A stretch of DNA of 64,000 bases, taken from the NCBI RefSeq assembly GCF_026212465.1, contig NC_080058.1, positions 21,560,406-21,624,405 on the forward strand, written 5' to 3'. A program made the position numbers and the translations under genes. Of this stretch, positions 11,053-26,026 are shown piece after piece. Origin of the DNA: Amaranthus tricolor. Taxonomy: Eukaryota; Streptophyta; Magnoliopsida; Caryophyllales; Amaranthaceae. The notes under the pieces were generated by a model. That model did not search any database. It saw only the letters and a program-made list of their open reading frames with translations, and was not told the DNA's origin. Numbering within the stretch: position 1 is the first letter of the stretch; each line of letters opens with the position of its first letter.

Positions 11053-12073
11053 AGCTCAAACTTGGTTGGTTTTGCACGAAACTTGGCACACAACACTATT
11101 TGGTATATATATTTTTTTCTTGAAGTGGTTAGAATTGAAAATCATAGTCATATGCTAGAAATTACATGTTAAGTTGCGATTTTAAGAGTTTTTAAGCGCT
11201 TTTGGCACTTTTGCGCATATAGTAGCTTAAACTTGGTTTGTATTGCACGAAATTTGGCAAAAAACACTATTTGGTATATATATTATTTTTTTAAGTTGTT
11301 CGAATTGATAATCATAGTCATATGCTAGAAATTATTTGTTATGTTGCGATTTTAAGGGTTTTAAAGCGTTTTTGGCACTTTTGCGTATAAAGTAGCACAA
11401 ACTTGGTTTGTTTTACACAAAACATGGCGCACAACACTATTAGGTATATATTATTGTGTTGAAGTTGTTAGAATTGAAAATCATAGTCATATGCTAAAAA
11501 TTATGTGTTAAGTTGCTATGTTAAGGGTTTTTAAGCGTTTTTGGCACTTGTGCGCATAAAGTAGCTCAAACTTGGTTTGTATTGCACGAAACTTTGCACA
11601 CAAAACTATTTAGTATATATTATTATATTGAAGTGGTTATAATTGATAATCATAGTCATATGCTAGAAATCACGTGTTAAGTTGCGATTTTAAGGGTTTT
11701 TAAGCGTTTTTGGCACTTTTGCGCGTAAAGTAGGTCGCTCAAACTTGGTTTGTTTTGCACGAAACTTGGCATACAACACTATTTGGTATATATTATTGTG
11801 TTGCACTGGTTAGAATAGAAAATCATAGTGAAATAATAGATATTACGTGTTAAGTTGCGATTTAAAGGGTTTTTAAGCGTTTTTGGCACTTGTGCGCACA
11901 AAGTAACTCAAACTTGTTTTGTTTTGCACGAAACTTGGCACACAACACTATTTGGTTTATATTATTGGGTTGAAGTGGTTATAATTTAAAATCATAGTCA
12001 TCTGCTAGGAATTACGTGTTAAGCTGCGATTTTAAAGGTTTTTAAACGTTTTTCGCACTTTTGCGCATAAAGT

Positions 12074-12460
12074 GAAAATTTTTATTAATCACAAAACTAA
12101 ATCCATATACATGAGAGATGACCTCTATTTATACGTTTCTAGCTAGCTAACGGCTATAAACATCACGTGCTATACAATATGCCTCTTAAAACTGAAATTA
12201 AAAACAAGAACACTTGGGCACTAATCAGGACGGATCAGTAACTAGCCCAGCTTGCGCGCGTATGCTATTGAGCTGTGTGCTTCACAATCATGGTTCTTGG
12301 GATTTGATGGCTTGGCTAATGTATGGAGATCACATTTCCATGGTTGTTTGCATCCAGGTCTCCTTGGTTAACGCTCCAACCACGCGGCAAGGTAGGCTGG
12401 TCAGTGGGTAGGCTGCTGTCTTGTTCTGCCCTCTTTGTTGTTTCTTGGTTTGTTATTGAT
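12074..12460 (-). repeat. 387 bp embedded segment, copy 5
   Basis: Block B type with private changes (TTTATACGTTTC, GCTATTGAGC). Twelve monomers follow. Confidence 0.93.
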
Positions 12461-14512
12461 AGCTCAAACTTGGTTGGTTTTGCACGAAACTTGGCACACA
12501 ACACTATTTGGTATATATATTTTTTTCTTGAAGTGGTTAGAATTGAAAATCATAGTCATATGCTAGAAATTACATGTTAAGTTGCGATTTTAAGAGTTTT
12601 TAAGCGCTTTTGGCACTTTTGCGCATATAGTAGCTTAAACTTGGTTTGTAATGCACGAAATTTGGCAAAAAACACTATTTGGTATATATATTATTTTTTT
12701 AAGTTGTTCGAATTGATAATCATAGTCATATGCTAGAAATTATTTGTTAAGTTGCGATTTTAAGGGTTTTAAAGCGTTTTTGGCACTTTTGCGTATAAAG
12801 TAGCACAAACTTGGTTTGTTTTACACAAAACATGGCGCACAACACTATTAGGTATATATTATTGTGTTGAAGTTGTTAGAATTGAAAATCATAGTCATAT
12901 GCTAAAAATTATGTGTTAAGTTGCTATTTTAAGGGTTTTTAAGCGTTTTTGGCTCTTGTGCGCATAAAGTAGCTCAAACTTGGTTTGTATTGCACGAAAC
13001 TTGGCACAAAACACTATTTGGTATATATTATTGTGTTGAAGTGGTTAGAATAGGTAATCATAGTCATATGCTAGAAATTACGTGTTAAGTAGCGATTTTA
13101 ACGGTTTTTAAGCGTTTTTGGCACTTTTGCGCATAAAGTAGCTCAAACTTGGTTTGTTTTATAAAAAACTTGACACACAACACTATTAGGTATATATTAT
13201 TGTGTTGAAGTGGTTAGAATTGAAAAACATAGTCATATGCAAAAAATTACTTGTTAAGTTGCGATTTTAAGGGTTTTTAAGCTTTTTTGACACTTTTACG
13301 CGTAAAGTAGCACGCTCAAACTTGGTTTGTTTTGCACGAAACTTGTCATAAAACACTATTTGGTATATATTATTGTGTTGCAGTGGTTAGAGTTCAAAAT
13401 CATAGTGAAATACTAGATATTACGTGTTAAGTTGCGATTTTAAGGGTTTTTAAGCGTTTTTGGCACTTGTGCGCATAAAGTAGCTCAAACTTGTTTTGTT
13501 GGCACGAAACTTGGCACAATACACTATTTGGTTTATATTATTGGGTTGAAGTGGTTATAATTTAAAATCATAGTCATCTGCTAGAAATTACGTGTTAAGT
13601 TGCGTTTTTAAGGGTTTTTAAACGTTTTTAGCACTTTTGCGCATAAAGTACCTCTTTCAAACTTGTTTTGTTTTGCACGAAACTTGGCATACAAAACTAT
13701 TTGGTATATATATTATTGTGTTGCAGTGGTTAGAATTGAAAATCATAGTGAAATATTAGAAATTACGTGTTATTGCGATTTTAAGGGTTTTTAAGCGTTT
13801 TTGGCGCTTGAGCGCATAAAGTAGCTCAAACATGGTTTGTATTGCACGAAACTTTGCACACAACACTATTTAGTATATATTATTATATTGAAGTGGTTAT
13901 AATTGATAATCATAGTCATATGCTAGAAATCACGTGTTAAGTTGCGATTTTAAGGGTTTTTAAGTGTTTTTGACACTTTTGCGCATAAAGTAGCTCAAAC
14001 TTGGTTTGATTTACAAAAAACACGACACACAAAACTATTAGATATATATTATTGTGTTGAAGTGGTTAGAATTGAAAATCATAGTCATATGCAAAAAATT
14101 ACTTGTTAAGTTGCGATTTTAAGGGTTTTTAAGCGTTTTTGGCACTTTTGCGCGTAAAGTAGGTCGCTCAAACTTGGTTTGTTTTGCACGAAACTTGGCA
14201 TACAACACTATTTGGTATATAGTATTGTGTTGCACTGGTTAGAATAGAAAATCATAGTGAAATACTAGATATTACGTGTTAAGTTGCGATTTAAAGGGTT
14301 TTTAAGCGTTTTTGGCACTTGTGCGCACAAAGTAACTCAAACTTGTTTTGTTTTGCACGAAACTTGGCACACAACACTATTTGGTTTATATTATTGGGTT
14401 GAAGTGGTTATAATTTAAAATCATAGTCATCTGCTAGGAATTACGTGTTAAGTTGCGATTTTAAAGGTTTTTAAACGTTTTTCAACGTTTTTCGCACTTT
14501 TGCGCATAAAGT

Positions 14513-14899
14513 GAAAATTTTTATTAATCACAAAACTAAATCCATATACATGAGAGATGACCTCTATTTATAGGTTTCTAGCTAGCTAACGGCTATAAAC
14601 ATCACGTGCTATACAATATGCCTCTTAAAACTGAAATTAAAAACAAGAACACTTGGGCACTAATCAGGACCGATCAGTAACTAGCCCAGCTTGCGCGCGT
14701 ATGCTAGTGAGCTGTGTGCTTCACAATCATGGTTCTTGGGATTTGATGGCTTGGCTCATGTATGGAGATCACATTTCCATGGTTGTTTGCATCCAGGTCT
14801 CCTTGGTTAACGCTCCAACCACGCGGCAAGGTAGGCTGGTCAGTGGGTAGGCTGCTGTCCTGTTCTGCCCTCTTTGTTGTTTCTTGGTTTGTTATTGAT
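14513..14899 (-). repeat. 387 bp embedded segment, copy 6
   Basis: Block B type. The monomer before it carries the private 10 bp duplication at about 14475-14494. Twelve monomers follow. Confidence 0.93.
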
Positions 14900-16941
14900 A
14901 GCTCAAACTTGGTTGGTTTTGCACGAAACTTGGCACACAACACTATTTGGTATATATATTTTTTTCTTGAAGTGGTTAGAATTGAAAATCATATTCATAT
15001 GCTAGAAATTACATGTTAAGTTGCGATTTTAAGAGTTTTTAAGCGCTTTTGGCACTTTTGCGCATATAGTAGCTTAAACTTGGTTTGTATTGCACGAAAT
15101 TTGGCAAAAAACACTATTTGGTATATATATTATTTTTTTAAGTTGTTCGAATTGATAATCATAGTCATATGCTAGAAATTATTTGTTAAGTTGCGATTTT
15201 AAGGGTTTTAAAGCGTTTTTGGCACTTTTGCGTATAAAGTAGCACAAACTTGGTTTGTTTTACACAAAACATGGCGCACAACACTATTAGGTATATATTA
15301 TTGTGTTGAAGTTGTTAGAATTGAAAATCATAGTCATATGCTAAAAATTATGTGTTAAGTTGCTATTTTAAGGGTTTTTAAGCGTTTTTGGCACTTGTGC
15401 GCATAAAGTAGCTCAAACTTGGTTTGTATTGCACGAAACTTGGCACACAACACTATTTGGTATATATTATTGTGTTGAAGTGGTTAGAATAGGTAATCAT
15501 AGTCATATGCTAGAAATTACGTGTTAAGTAGCGATTTTAACGGTTTTTAAGCGTTTTTGGCACTTTTGCGCATAAAGTAGCTCAAACTTGGTTTGTTTTA
15601 TAAAAAACTTGACACACAACACTATTAGGTATATATTATTGTGTTGAAGTGGTTAGAATTGAAAAACATAGTCATATGCAAAAAATTACTTGTTAAGTTG
15701 CGATTTTAAGGGTTTTTAAGCTTTTTTGACACTTTTGCGCGTAAAGTAGCACGCTCAAACTTGGTTTGTTTTGCATGAAACTTGTCATAAAACACTATTT
15801 GGTATATATTATTGTGTTGCAGTGTTTAGAATTTAAAATCATAGTGAAATACTAGATATTACGTGTTAAGTTGCGATTTTAAGGGTTTTTAAGCGTTTTT
15901 GGCACTTGTGCGCATAAAGTAGCTCAAACTTGTTTTGTTGGCACGAAACTTGGCACAATACACTATTTGGTTTATATTATTGGGTTGAAGTGGTTATAAT
16001 TTAAAATCATAGTCATCTGCTAGAAATTACGTGTTAAGTTGCGTTTTTAAGGGTTTTTAAACGTTTTTGGCACTTTTGCGCATAAAGTACCTCTTTCAAA
16101 CTTGTTTTGTTTTGCACGAAACTTGGCATACAAAACTATTTGGTATATATATTATTGTGTTGCAGTGGTTAGAATTGAAAATCATAGTGAAATATTAGAA
16201 ATTACGTGTTATTGCGATTTTAAGGGTTTTTAAGCGTTTTTGGCGCTTGAGCGCATAAAGTAGCTCAAACATGGTTTGTATTGCACGAAACTTTGCACAC
16301 AACACTATTTAGTATATATTATTTTATTGAAGTGGTTATAATTGATAATCATAGTCATATGCTAGAAATCACGTGTTAAGTTGCGATTTTAAGGGTTTTT
16401 AAGTGTTTTTGACACTTTTGCGCATAAAGTAGCTCAAACTTGGTTTGATTTACAAAAAACACGACACACAAAACTATTAGGTATATATTATTGTGTTGAA
16501 GTGGTTAGAATTGAAAATTATAGTCATATGCAAAAAATTACTTGTTAAGTTGCGATTTTAAGGGTTTTTAAGCGTTTTTGGCACTTTTGTGCGTAAAGTA
16601 GGTCGCACAAACTTGGTTTGTTTTGCACGAAACTTGGCATACAACACTATTTGGTATATATTATTGTGTTGCACTGGTTAGAATAGAAAATCATAGTGAA
16701 ATACTAGATATTACGTGTTAAGTTGCGATTTAAAGGGTTTTTAAGCGTTTTTGGCACTTGTGCGCACAAAGTAACTCAAACTTGTTTTGTTTTGCACGAA
16801 ACTTGGCACACAACACTATTTGGTTTATATTATTGGGTTGAAGTGGTTATAATTTAAAATCATAGTCATCTGCTAGGAATTACGTGTTAAGTTGCGATTT
16901 TAAAGGTTTTTAAACGTTTTTCGCACTTTTGCGCATAAAGT

Positions 16942-17328
16942 GAAAATTTTTATTAATCACAAAACTAAATCCATATACATGAGAGATGACCTCTATTTAT
17001 AGGTTTCTAGCTAGCTAACGGCTATAAACATCACGTGCTATACAATATGCCTCTTAAAACTGAAATTAAAAACAAGAACACTTGGGCACTAATCAGGACC
17101 AATCAGTAACTAGCCCAGCTTGCGCGCGTATGCTAGTGAGCTGTGTGCTTCACAATCATGGTTCTTGGGATTTGATGGCTTGGCTCATGTATGGAGATCA
17201 CATTTCCATGGTTGTTTGCATCCAGGTCTCCTTGGTTAACGCTCCAACCACGCGGCAAGGTAGGCTGGTCAGTGGGTAGGCTGCTGTCCTGTTCTGCCCT
17301 CTTTGTTGTTTCTTGGTTTGTTATTGAT
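16942..17328 (-). repeat. 387 bp embedded segment, copy 7
   Basis: Block B type, 2429 bp after copy 6, differing by scattered bases (GACCAATCAG). Twelve monomers follow. Confidence 0.93.
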
Positions 17329-19370
17329 AGCTCAAACTTGGTTGGTTTTTCACGAAACTTGGCACACAACACTATTTGGTACATATATTTTTTTCTTGAA
17401 GTGGTTAGAATTGAAAATCATAGTCATATGCTAGAAATTACATGTTAAGTTGCGATTTTAAGAGTTTTTAAGCGCTTTTGGCACTTTTGCGCATATAGTA
17501 GCTTAAACTTGGTTTGTATTGCACGAATTTTGGCAAAAAACACTATTTGGTATATATATTATTTTTTTAAGTTGTTCGAATTGATAATCATAGTCATATG
17601 CTAGAAATTATTTGTTAAGTTGCGATTTTAAGGGTTTTAAAGCGTTTTTGGCACTTTTGCGTATAAAGTAGCACAAACTTGGTTTGTTTTACACAAAACA
17701 TGGCGCACAACACTATTAGGTATATATTATTGTGTTGAAGTTGTTAGAATTGAAAATCATAGTCATATGCTAAAAATTATGTGTTAAGTTGCTATTTTAA
17801 GGGTTTTTAAGCGTTTTTGGCACTTGTGCGCATAAAGTAGCTCAAACTTGGTTTGTATTGCACGAAACTTGGCACACAACACTATTTGGTATATATTATT
17901 GTGTTGAAGTGGTTAGAATAGGTAATCATAGTCATATGCTAGAAATTACGTGTTAAGTAGCGATTTTAAGGGTTTTTAAGCGTTTTTGGCACTTTTGCGC
18001 ATAAAGTAGCTCAAACTTGGTTTGTTTTATAAAAAACTTGACACACAACACTATTAGGTATATATTATTGTGTTGAAGTGGTTAGAATTGAAAAACATAG
18101 TCATATGCAAAAAATTACTTGTTAAGTTGCGATTTTAAGGGTTTTTAAGCTTTTTTGACACTTTTGCGCGTAAAGTAGCACGCTCAAACTTGGTTTGTTT
18201 TGCACGAAACTTGTCATAAAACACTATTTGGTATATATTATTGTGTTGCAGTGGTTAGAATTTAAAATCATAGTGAAATACTAGATATTACGTGTTAAGT
18301 TGCGATTTTAAGGGTTTTTAAGCGTTTTTGGCACTTGTGCGCATAAAGTAGCTCAAACTTGTTTTGTTGGCACGAAACTTGGCACAATACACTATTTGGT
18401 TTATATTATTGGGTTGAAGTGGTTATAATTTAAAATCATAGTCATCTGCTAGAAATTACGTGTTAAGTTGCGTTTTTAAGGGTTTTTAAACGTTTTTGGC
18501 ACTTTTGCGCATAAAGTACCTCTTTCAAACTTGTTTTGTTTTGCACGAAACTTGGCATACAAAACTATTTGGTATATATATTATTGTGTTGCAGTGGTTA
18601 GAATTGAAAATCATAGTGAAATATTAGAAATTACGTGTTATTGCGATTTTAAGGGTTTTTAAGCGTTTTTGGCGCTTGAGCGCATAAAGTAGCTCAAACA
18701 TGGTTTGTATTGCACGAAACTTTGCACACAACACTATTTAGTATATATTATTATATTGAAGTGGTTATAATTGATAATCATAGTCATATGCTAGAAATCA
18801 CGTGTTAAGTTGCGATTTTAAGGGTTTTAAAGTGTTTTTGACACTTTTGCGCATAAAGTAGCTCAAACTTGGTTTGATTTACAAAAAACACGACACACAA
18901 AACTATTAGGTATATATTATTGTGTTGAAGTGGTTAGAATTGAAAATCATAGTCATATGCAAAAAATTACTTGTTAAGTTGCGATTTTAAGGGTTTTTAA
19001 GCGTTTTTGGCACTTTTGCGCGTAAAGTAGGTCGCTCAAACTTGGTTTGTTTTGCACGAAACTTGGCATACAACACTATTTGGTATATATTATTGTGTTG
19101 CACTGGTTAGAATAGAAAATCATAGTGAAATACTAGATATTACGTGTTAAGTTGCAATTTAAAGGGTTTTTAAGCATTTTTGGCACTTGTGCGCACAAAG
19201 TAACTCAAACTTGTTTTGTTTTGCACGAAACTTGGCACACAACACTATTTGGTTTATATTATTGGGTTGAAGTGGTTATAATTTAAAATCATAGTCATCT
19301 GCTAGGAATTACGTGTTAAGTTGCGATTTTAAAGGTTTTTAAACGTTTTTCGCACTTTTGCGCATAAAGT

Positions 19371-19757
19371 GAAAATTTTTATTAATCACAAAACTAAATC
19401 CATATACAAGAGAGATGACCTCTATTTATAGGTTTCTAGCTAGCTAACGGCTATAAACATCACGTGCTATACAATATGCCTCTTAAAACTGAAATTAAAA
19501 ACAAGAACACTTGGGCACTAATCAGGACCGATCAGTAACTAGCCCAGCTTGCGCGCGTATGCTAGTGAGCTGTGTGCTTCACAATCATGGTTCTTGGGAT
19601 TTGATGGCTTGGCTCATGTATGGAGATCACATTTCCATGGTTGTTTGCATCCAGGTCTCCTTGGTTAACGCTCCAACCACGCGGCAAGGTAGGCTGGTCA
19701 GTGGGTAGGCTGCTGTCCTGTTCTGCCCTCTTTGTTGTTTCTTGGTTTGTTATTGAT
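19371..19757 (-). repeat. 387 bp embedded segment, copy 8
   Basis: Block B type, 2429 bp after copy 7, with CATATACAAGAGAG in place of CATATACATGAGAG. Twelve monomers follow. Confidence 0.93.
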
Positions 19758-21800
19758 AGCTCAAACTTGGTTGTTTTTGCACGAAACTTGGCACACAACA
19801 CTATTTGGTATATATATTTTTTTCTTGAAGTGGTTAGAATTGAAAATCATAGTCATATGCTAGAAATTACATGTTAAGTTGCGATTTTAAGAGTTTTTAA
19901 GCGCTTTTGGCACTTTTGCGCATATAGTAGCTTAAACTTGGTTTGTATTGCACGAAATTTGGCAAAAAACACTATTTGGTATATATATTATTTTTTTTAA
20001 GTTGTTCGAATTGATAATCATAGTCATATGCTAGAAATTATTTGTTAAGTTGCGATTTTAAGGGTTTTAAAGCGTTTTTGGCACTTTTGCGTATAAAGTA
20101 GCACAAACTTGGTTTGTTTTACACAAAACATGGCGCACAACACTATTAGGTATATATTATTTTGTTGAAGTGGTTAGAATTGAAAATCATAGTCATATGC
20201 TAAAAATTATGTGTTAAGTTGCTATTTTAAGGGTTTTTAAGCGTTTTTGGCACTTGTGCGCATAAAGTAGCTCAAACTTGGTTTGTATTGCACGAAACTT
20301 GGCACACAACACTATTTGGTATATATTATTGTGTTGAAGTGGTTAGAATAGGTAATCATAGTCATATGCTAGAAATTACGTGTTAAGTAGCGATTTTAAG
20401 GGTTTTTAAGCGTTTTTGGCACTTTTGCGCATAAAGTAGCTCAAACTTGGTTTGTTTTATAAAAAACTTGACACACAACACTATTAGGTATATATTATTG
20501 TGTTGAAGTGGTTAGAATTGAAAAACATAGTCATATGCAAAAAATTACTTGTTAAGTTGCGATTTTAAGGGTTTTTAAGCTTTTTTGACACTTTTGCGCG
20601 TAAAGTAGCACGCTCAAACTTGGTTTGTTTTGCACGAAACTTGTCATAAAACACTATTTGGTATATATTATTGTGTTGCAGTGGTTAGAATTTAAAATCA
20701 TAGTGAAATACTAGATATTACGTGTTAAGTTGCGATTTTAAGGGTTTTTAAGCGTTTTTGGCACTTGTGCGCATAAAGTAGCTCAAACTTGTTTTGTTGG
20801 CACGAAACTTGGCACAATACACTATTTGGTTTATATTATTGGGTTGAAGTGGTTATAATTTAAAATCATAGTCATCTGCTAGAAATTACGTGTTAAGTTG
20901 CGTTTTTAAGGGTTTTTAAACGTTTTTGGCACTTTTGCGCATAAAGTACCTCTTTCAAACTTGTTTTGTTTTGCACGAAACTTGGTATACAAAACTATTT
21001 GGTATATATATTATTGTGTTGCAGTGGTTAGAATTTAAAATCATAGTGAAATATTAGAAATTACGTGTTATTGCGATTTTAAGGGTTTTTAAGCGTTTTT
21101 GGCGCTTGAGCGCATAAAGTAGCTCAAACATGGTTTGTATTGCACGAAACTTTTCACGCAACACTATTTAGTATATATTATTATATTGAAGTGGTTATAA
21201 TTAATAATCATAGTCATATGCTAGAAATCACGTGTTAAGTTGCGATTTTAAGGGTTTTTAAGTGTTTTTGACACTTTTGCGCATAAAGTAGCTCAAACTT
21301 GGTTTGATTTACAAAAAACACGACACACAAAACTATTAGGTATATATTATTGTGTTGAAGTGGTTAGAATTGAAAATCATAGTCATATGCAAAAAATTAC
21401 TTGTTAAGTTGCGATTTTAAGGGTTTTTAAGCGTTTTTGGCACTTTTGCGCGTAAAGTAGGTCGCTTAAACTTGGTTTGTTTTGCACGAAACTTGGCATA
21501 CAACACTATTTGGTATATATTATTGTGTTGCACTGGTTAGAATAGAAAATCATAGTGAAATACTAGATATTACGTGTTAAGTTGCGATTTAAAGGGTTTT
21601 TTAGCGTTTTTGGCACTTGTGCGCGCAAAGTAACTCAAACTTGTTTTGTTTTGCACGAAACTTGGCACACAACACTATTTGGTTTATATTATTGGGTTGA
21701 AGTGGTTATAATTTAAAATCATAGTCATCTGCTAGGAATTACGTGTTAAGTTGCGATTTTAAAGGTTTTTAAACGTTTTTCGCACTTTTGCGCATAAAGT

Positions 21801-22187
21801 GAAAATTTTTATTAATCACAAAACTAAATCCATATACATGAGAGATGACCTCTATTTATAGGTTTCTAGCTAGCTAACGGCTATAAACATCACGTGCTAT
21901 ACAATATGCCTCTTAAAACTGAAATTAAAAACAAGAACACTTGGGCACTAATCAGGACCGATCAGTAACTAGCCCAGCTTGCGCGCGTATGCTAGTGAGC
22001 TGTGTGCTTCACAATCATGGTTCTTGGGATTTGATGGCTTGGCTCATGTATGGAGATCACATTTCCATGGTTGTTTGCATCCAGGTCTCCTTGGTTAACG
22101 CTCCAACCACGCGGCAAGGTAGGCTGGTCAGTGGGTAGGCTGCTGTCCTGTTCTGCCCTCTTTGTTGTTTCTTGGTTTGTTATTGAT
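21801..22187 (-). repeat. 387 bp embedded segment, copy 9
   Basis: Block B type, 2430 bp after copy 8. Eleven monomers follow; one monomer is missing near 22690 relative to the 12-mer. Confidence 0.93.
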
Positions 22188-24062
22188 AGCTCAAACTTGG
22201 TTGGTTTTGCACGAAACTTGGCACACAACACTATTTGGTATATATATTTTTTTCTTGAAGTGGTTAGAATTGAAAATCATAGTCATATGCTAGAAATTAC
22301 ATGTTAAGTTGCGATTTTAAGAGTTTTTAAGCGCTTTTGGCACTTTTGCGCATATAGTAGCTTAAACTTGGTTTGTATTGCACGAAATTTGGCAAAAAAC
22401 ACTATTTGGTATATATATTATTTTTTTTAAGTTGTTCGAATTGATAATCATAGTCATATGCTAGAAATTATTTGTTAAGTTGCGATTTTAAATGTTTTTA
22501 AAGCGTTTTTGGCACTTTTGCGTATAAAGTAGCACAAACTTGGTTTGTTTTACACAAAACATGGCGCACAACACTATTAGGTATATATTATTTTGTTGAA
22601 GTGGTTAGAATTGAAAATCATAGTCATATGCTAAAAATTACGTGTTAAGTTGCTATTTTAAGGGTTTTTAAGCGTTTTTGGCACTTTTGCGCATAAAGTA
22701 GCTCAAACTTGGTTTGTTTTATAAAAAACTTGACACACAACACTATTAGGTATATATTATTGTGTTGAAGTGGTTAGAATTGAAAAACATAGTCATATGC
22801 AAAAAATTACTTGTTAAGTTGCGATTTTAAGGGTTTTTAAGCTTTTTTGACACTTTTGCGCGTAAAGTAGCACGCTCAAACTTGGTTTGTTTTGCACGAA
22901 ACTTGTCATAAAACACTATTTGGTATATATTATTGTGTTGCAGTGGTTAGAATTTAAAATCATAGTGAAATACTAGATATTACGTGTTAAGTTGCGATTT
23001 TAAGGGTTTTTAAGCGTTTTTGGCACTTGTGCGCATAAAGTAGCTCAAACTTGTTTTGTTGGCACGAAACTTGGCACAATACACTATTTGGTTTATATTA
23101 TTGGGTTGAAGTGGTTATAATTTAAAATCATAGTCATCTGCTAGAAATTACGTGTTAAGTTGCGTTTTTAAGGGTTTTTAAACGTTTTTGGCACTTTTGC
23201 GCATAAAGTACCTCTTTCAAACTTGTTTTGTTTTGCACGAAACTTGGCATACAAAACTATTTGGTATATATATTATTGTGTTGCAGTGGTTGGAATTTAA
23301 AATCATAGTGAAATATTAGAAATTACGTGTTATTGCGATTTTAAGGGTTTTTAAGCGTTTTTGGCGCTTGAGCGCATAAAGTAGCTCAAACATGGTTTGT
23401 ATTGCACGAAACTTTTCACGCAACACTATTTAGTATATATTATTATATTGAAGTGGTTATAATTAATAATCATAGTCATATGCTAGAAATCACGTGTTAA
23501 GTTGCGATTTTAAGGGTTTTTAAGTGTTTTTGACACTTTTGCGCATAAAGTAGCTCAAACTTGGTTTGATTTACAAAAAACACGACACACAAAACTATTA
23601 GGTATATATTATTGTGTTGAAGTGGTTAGAATTGAAAATCATAGTCATATGCAAAAAATTACTTGTTAAGTTGCGATTTTAAGGGTTTTTAAGCGTTTTT
23701 GGCACTTTTGCGCGTAAAGTAGGTCGCTTAAACTTGGTTTGTTTTGCACGAAACTTGGCATACAACACTATTTGGTATATATTATTGTGTTGCACTGGTT
23801 AGAATAGAAAATCATAGTGAAATACTAGATATTACGTGTTAAGTTGCGATTTAAAGGGTTTTTTAGCGTTTTTGGCACTTGTGCGCGCAAAGTAACTCAA
23901 ACTTGTTTTGTTTTGCACGAAACTTGGCACACAACACTATTTGGTTTATATTATTGGGTTGAAGTGGTTATAATTTAAAATCATAGTCATCTGCTAGGAA
24001 TTACGTGTTAAGTTGCGATTTTAAAGGTTTTTAAACGTTTTTCGCACTTTTGCGCATAAAGT

Positions 24063-24449
24063 GAAAATTTTTATTAATCACAAAACTAAATCCATATACA
24101 TGAGAGATGACCTCTATTTATAGGTTTCTAGCTAGCTAACGGCTATAAACATCACGTGCTATACAATATGCCTCTTAAAACTGAAATTAAAAACAAGAAC
24201 ACTTGGGCACTAATCAGGACCGATCAGTAACTAGCCCAGCTTGCGCGCGTATGCTAGTGAGCTGTGTGCTTCACAATCATGGTTCTTGGGATTTGATGGC
24301 TTGGCTCATGTATGGAGATCACATTTCCATGGTTGTTTGCATCCAGGTCTCCTTGGTTAACGCTCCAACCACGCGGCAAGGTAGGCTGGTCAGTGGGTAG
24401 GCTGCTGTCCTGTTCTGCCCTCTTTGTTGTTTCTTGGTTTGTTATTGAT
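24063..24449 (-). repeat. 387 bp embedded segment, copy 10
   Basis: Last block B type copy, 2262 bp after copy 9. Seven monomers follow. Confidence 0.93.
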
Positions 24450-25639
24450 AGCTCAAACTTGGTTGGTTTTGCACGAAACTTGGCACACAACACTATTTGG
24501 TATATATATTTTTTTCTTGAAGTGGTTAGAATTGAAAATCATAGTCATATGCTAGAAATTACATGTTAAGTTGCGATTTTAAGAGTTTTTAAGCGCTTTT
24601 GGCACTTTTGCGCATATAGTAGCTTAAACTTGGTTTGTATTGCACGAAATTTGGCAAAAAACACTATTTGGTATATATATTATTTTTTTTAAGTTGTTCG
24701 AATTGATAATCATAGTCATATGCTAGAAATTATTTGTTAAGTTGCGATTTTAAGGGTTTTAAAGCGTTTTTGGCACTTTTGCGTATAAAGTAGCACAAAC
24801 TTGGTTTGTTTTACACAAAACATGGCGCACAACACTATTAGGTATATATTATTTTTTTGAAGTGGTTAGAATTGAAAATCATAGTCATATGCTAAAAATT
24901 ATGTGTTAAGTTGCTATTTTAAGGGTTTTTAAGCGTTTTTGGCACTTGTGCGCATAAAGTAGCTCAAACTTGGTTTGTATTGCACGAAACTTGGCACACA
25001 ACACTATTTGGTATATATTATTGTGTTGAAGTGGTTAGAATAGGTAATCATAGTCATATGCTAGAAATTACGTGTTAAGTAGCGATTTTAAGGGTTTTTA
25101 AGCGTTTTTGGCACTTTTGCGCATAAAGTAGCTCAAACTTGGTTTGTTTCATAAAAAACTTGACACACAACACTATTAGGTATATATTATTGTGTTGAAG
25201 TGGTTAGAATTGAAAAACATAGTCATATGCAAAAAATTACTTGTTAAGTTGCGATTTTAAGGGTTTTTAAGCTTTTTGACACTTTTGCGCGTAAAGTAGC
25301 ACGCTCAAACTTGGTTTGTTTTGCACGAAACTTGTCATACAACACTATTTGGTATATATTATTGTGTTGCAGTGGTTAGAATTTAAAATCATAGTGAAAT
25401 ACTAGATATTACGTGTTAAGTTGCGATTTTAAGGGTTTTTAAGCGTTTTTGGCACTTGTGCGCATAAAGTAGCTCAAACTTGTTTTGTTTGGCACGAAAC
25501 TTGGCACAATACACTATTTGGTTTATATTATTGGGTTGAAGTGGTTATAATTTAAAATCATAGTCATCTGCTAGAAATTACGTGTTAAGTTGCGTTTTTA
25601 AGGGTTTTTAAACGTTTTTGGCACTTTTGCGCATAAAGT

Positions 25640-26026
25640 GAGAATTCTTATTAATCACAAAACTAAATCCATATACAGCAGAGACAACCTCTTCTTATAG
25701 GTTTCTAGCTAGCTAACGGCTATAAACATCACGTGCTATACAATATGCCTCTTAAAACATAAATTAAAAACAAGAACACTTGGGCACTAATCATGACTGA
25801 TCAGTGACCAGCCCAGCTTGCGCGCGTATGCTAGTGAGCAATGTGCATCACAATCATGGTTCTTGGGATTTGATGCCTTGGTCCATGTATGGAGATCACA
25901 TTTCCATTGTTTTTTGGATCCAGGTCTCCTTGGTTATGGCTCAAACCACGCGGCAAGGTAGGCTGGTCAGCGGGTAGGCTGTTGTCCTGTTCTGCCCCCT
26001 TTGTTGTTTCATGGTTTGTTATTATT
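25640..26026 (-). repeat. 387 bp embedded segment, copy 11
   Basis: Transition type: GAGAATTC left end, with private changes such as CATATACAGCAGAG and CTCTTCTTATAGG. Eight monomers follow. Confidence 0.93.

Larger units (their letters stand above)
10666..25639 (+). repeat. satellite block B: 12-mer higher-order repeat (~2429 bp)
   Basis: Seven 387 bp segments here share private changes, for example GAAAATTTTTATTAATC at the left end instead of GAGAATTCTTATTAATC, which removes the EcoRI site. Intervals are 1408 (6 monomers), 2439, 2429, 2429, 2430 (12 monomers each), 2262 (11) and 1577 (7). The 11-monomer unit lacks exactly one monomer near 22690. The 2439 bp unit carries a private 10 bp tandem duplication near 14480. 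Units are nearly identical, so this block was amplified recently and apart from block D. Confidence 0.9.
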
